In this document: in pieces, positions 63,694 to 64,000 of the stretch
Numbering within the stretch: the first letter of the stretch is position 1
How the letters are laid out: every line of letters starts with the position of its first letter
Assembly: GCF_029689945.1 (NCBI RefSeq)
Contig: NZ_CP121451.1
Span: forward strand, 62,001 to 126,000
Origin: Paenibacillus amylolyticus
Lineage (GTDB): Bacteria; Bacillota; Bacilli; Paenibacillales; Paenibacillaceae
Direction of reading: 5' to 3'
Length of the DNA stretch: 64,000 nt
The notes under the pieces: model-generated
Told to the model about the DNA's origin: nothing
What the model saw: only the letters and a program-made list of their open reading frames with translations
Database searches by the model: none
Translations under genes and position numbers: made by a program

Positions 63694-63705
63694 GAACGCG
63701 CGTTC
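63694..63705. promoter_or_regulatory. 12-bp CG-rich palindrome in the methyltransferase leader
   Basis: GAACGCGCGTTC is a perfect palindrome standing out in AT-rich sequence, 24 bases before the methyltransferase ATG and just upstream of its ribosome binding site. It could be an operator or a methylation site used for autoregulation. Confidence 0.4.
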
Positions 63706-63803
63706 CCTTTAGATGCAGCTTATCATAATCAAGTATAAAAAACAAACCATTTTCTTAATTAAAGAACTCTATTGTACTGCGAATTACTATTGCTGACTAG
63801 TAC

Positions 63804-63826
63804 AAAAAGTCTGCCATATGGCAGAC
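63804..63826 (-). terminator. Rho-independent terminator, minus strand
   Basis: A perfect palindrome GTCTGCCATATGGCAGAC is followed on the minus strand by TTTTTG. It ends a transcript coming from the right edge. Confidence 0.8.
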
Positions 63827-63828
63827 CG

Positions 63829-64000
63829 TCAGTCTTCAGATAGGAGAGAATTTAGCTTTGCTTCAAACAGTGTCTCTAACTCTGATCGAACAAGCGCATC
63901 TAAAATGGTAACCCCACCCAATTGGTTGATATACATCATTAGACTTCTGAATACGTTCCTACTTACTGCAATACCTTCGACCTTATCTTTCTGATGTATA
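63829..64000 (-). CDS. C-terminal end of an unidentified gene
   Basis: An open frame enters from the right edge and codes for at least 56 residues (EGIAVSRNVFRSLMMYINQL, LDALVRSELETLFEAKLNSL) up to TGA at 63829, three bases before a terminator. The composition and terminator support a real gene end. Too little is present to name a family. It may be another component of the island. Confidence 0.55.
   Translation of the reverse strand, partial: IHQKDKVEGIAVSRNVFRSLMMYINQLGGVTILDALVRSELETLFEAKLNSLLSED

Overview
The window looks like a chromosomal segment of a low-GC Gram-positive bacterium, most probably Paenibacillus. The signs are strong GGAGG-type ribosome binding sites, some TTG/GTG starts, YesM/YesN two-component pairs next to LplA/B/C-like sugar ABC transporters, many AraC regulators and glycoside hydrolases, CcpA-like operators, and a nonribosomal peptide synthetase at the left edge. 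No rRNA, tRNA or CRISPR array was seen.

Layout. 1-3.2 kb: the 5' part of an NRPS subunit (C-A-PCP, predicted Asn). 3.5-16.6 kb: housekeeping and accessory genes (phosphotransferase, lipoprotein plus GT-C-like membrane protein, secreted CAP protein, DUF1801, YgjP-type peptidase, GNAT, GH94-like phosphorylase, SnoaL-like, BtrH-like, SDR). 17-24.7 kb: amino-acid permease, DUF4003, a second phosphotransferase, an ArsR-SulP operon and an alpha/beta hydrolase. 24.8-33.7 kb: a sugar-uptake locus (YesM kinase and YesN regulator, then solute-binding lipoprotein, two permeases and GH43) with a perfect LacI/CcpA-type palindrome. 34-38.2 kb: a coiled-coil protein, an extraordinary methionine-rich mini-protein, and a GH105-GH112 operon that fits breakdown of rhamnogalacturonan I to galactosyl-rhamnose. 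38.3-43.7 kb: an AraC regulator, a large hybrid sensor kinase and a BTAD response regulator. 43.8-52.4 kb: DUF4317, AlkD-like, GH27 alpha-galactosidase, AraC, carboxylesterase, GNAT and a YxjG/H-like methyltransferase.

From about 52.87 kb to the right edge the base composition becomes AT-rich. An SF0329-like gene is cut off exactly there, so this is a genomic island. It carries a defence system of the MORC/Z1 type: a C5-cytosine methyltransferase, a MORC-like GHKL ATPase, a Z1-domain helicase-like ATPase, a DUF4420 PD-(D/E)XK protein and an AIPR protein, the last four in one tightly overlapping operon. Convergent to the methyltransferase, and sharing its terminator, is a small Fe-S DNA glycosylase resembling the T/G-mismatch glycosylase MIG. 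It stands where such systems often carry Vsr. A decayed second GHKL ATPase lies beside the operon.

Caution: roughly half of the recognisable genes carry one or more single-base frameshifts, nearly all in or next to short homopolymer runs and nearly all repairable by adding one base. That pattern suggests residual sequencing error rather than mass gene death. Such genes are listed as single frameshifted loci (type pseudogene), and their intact products are described.
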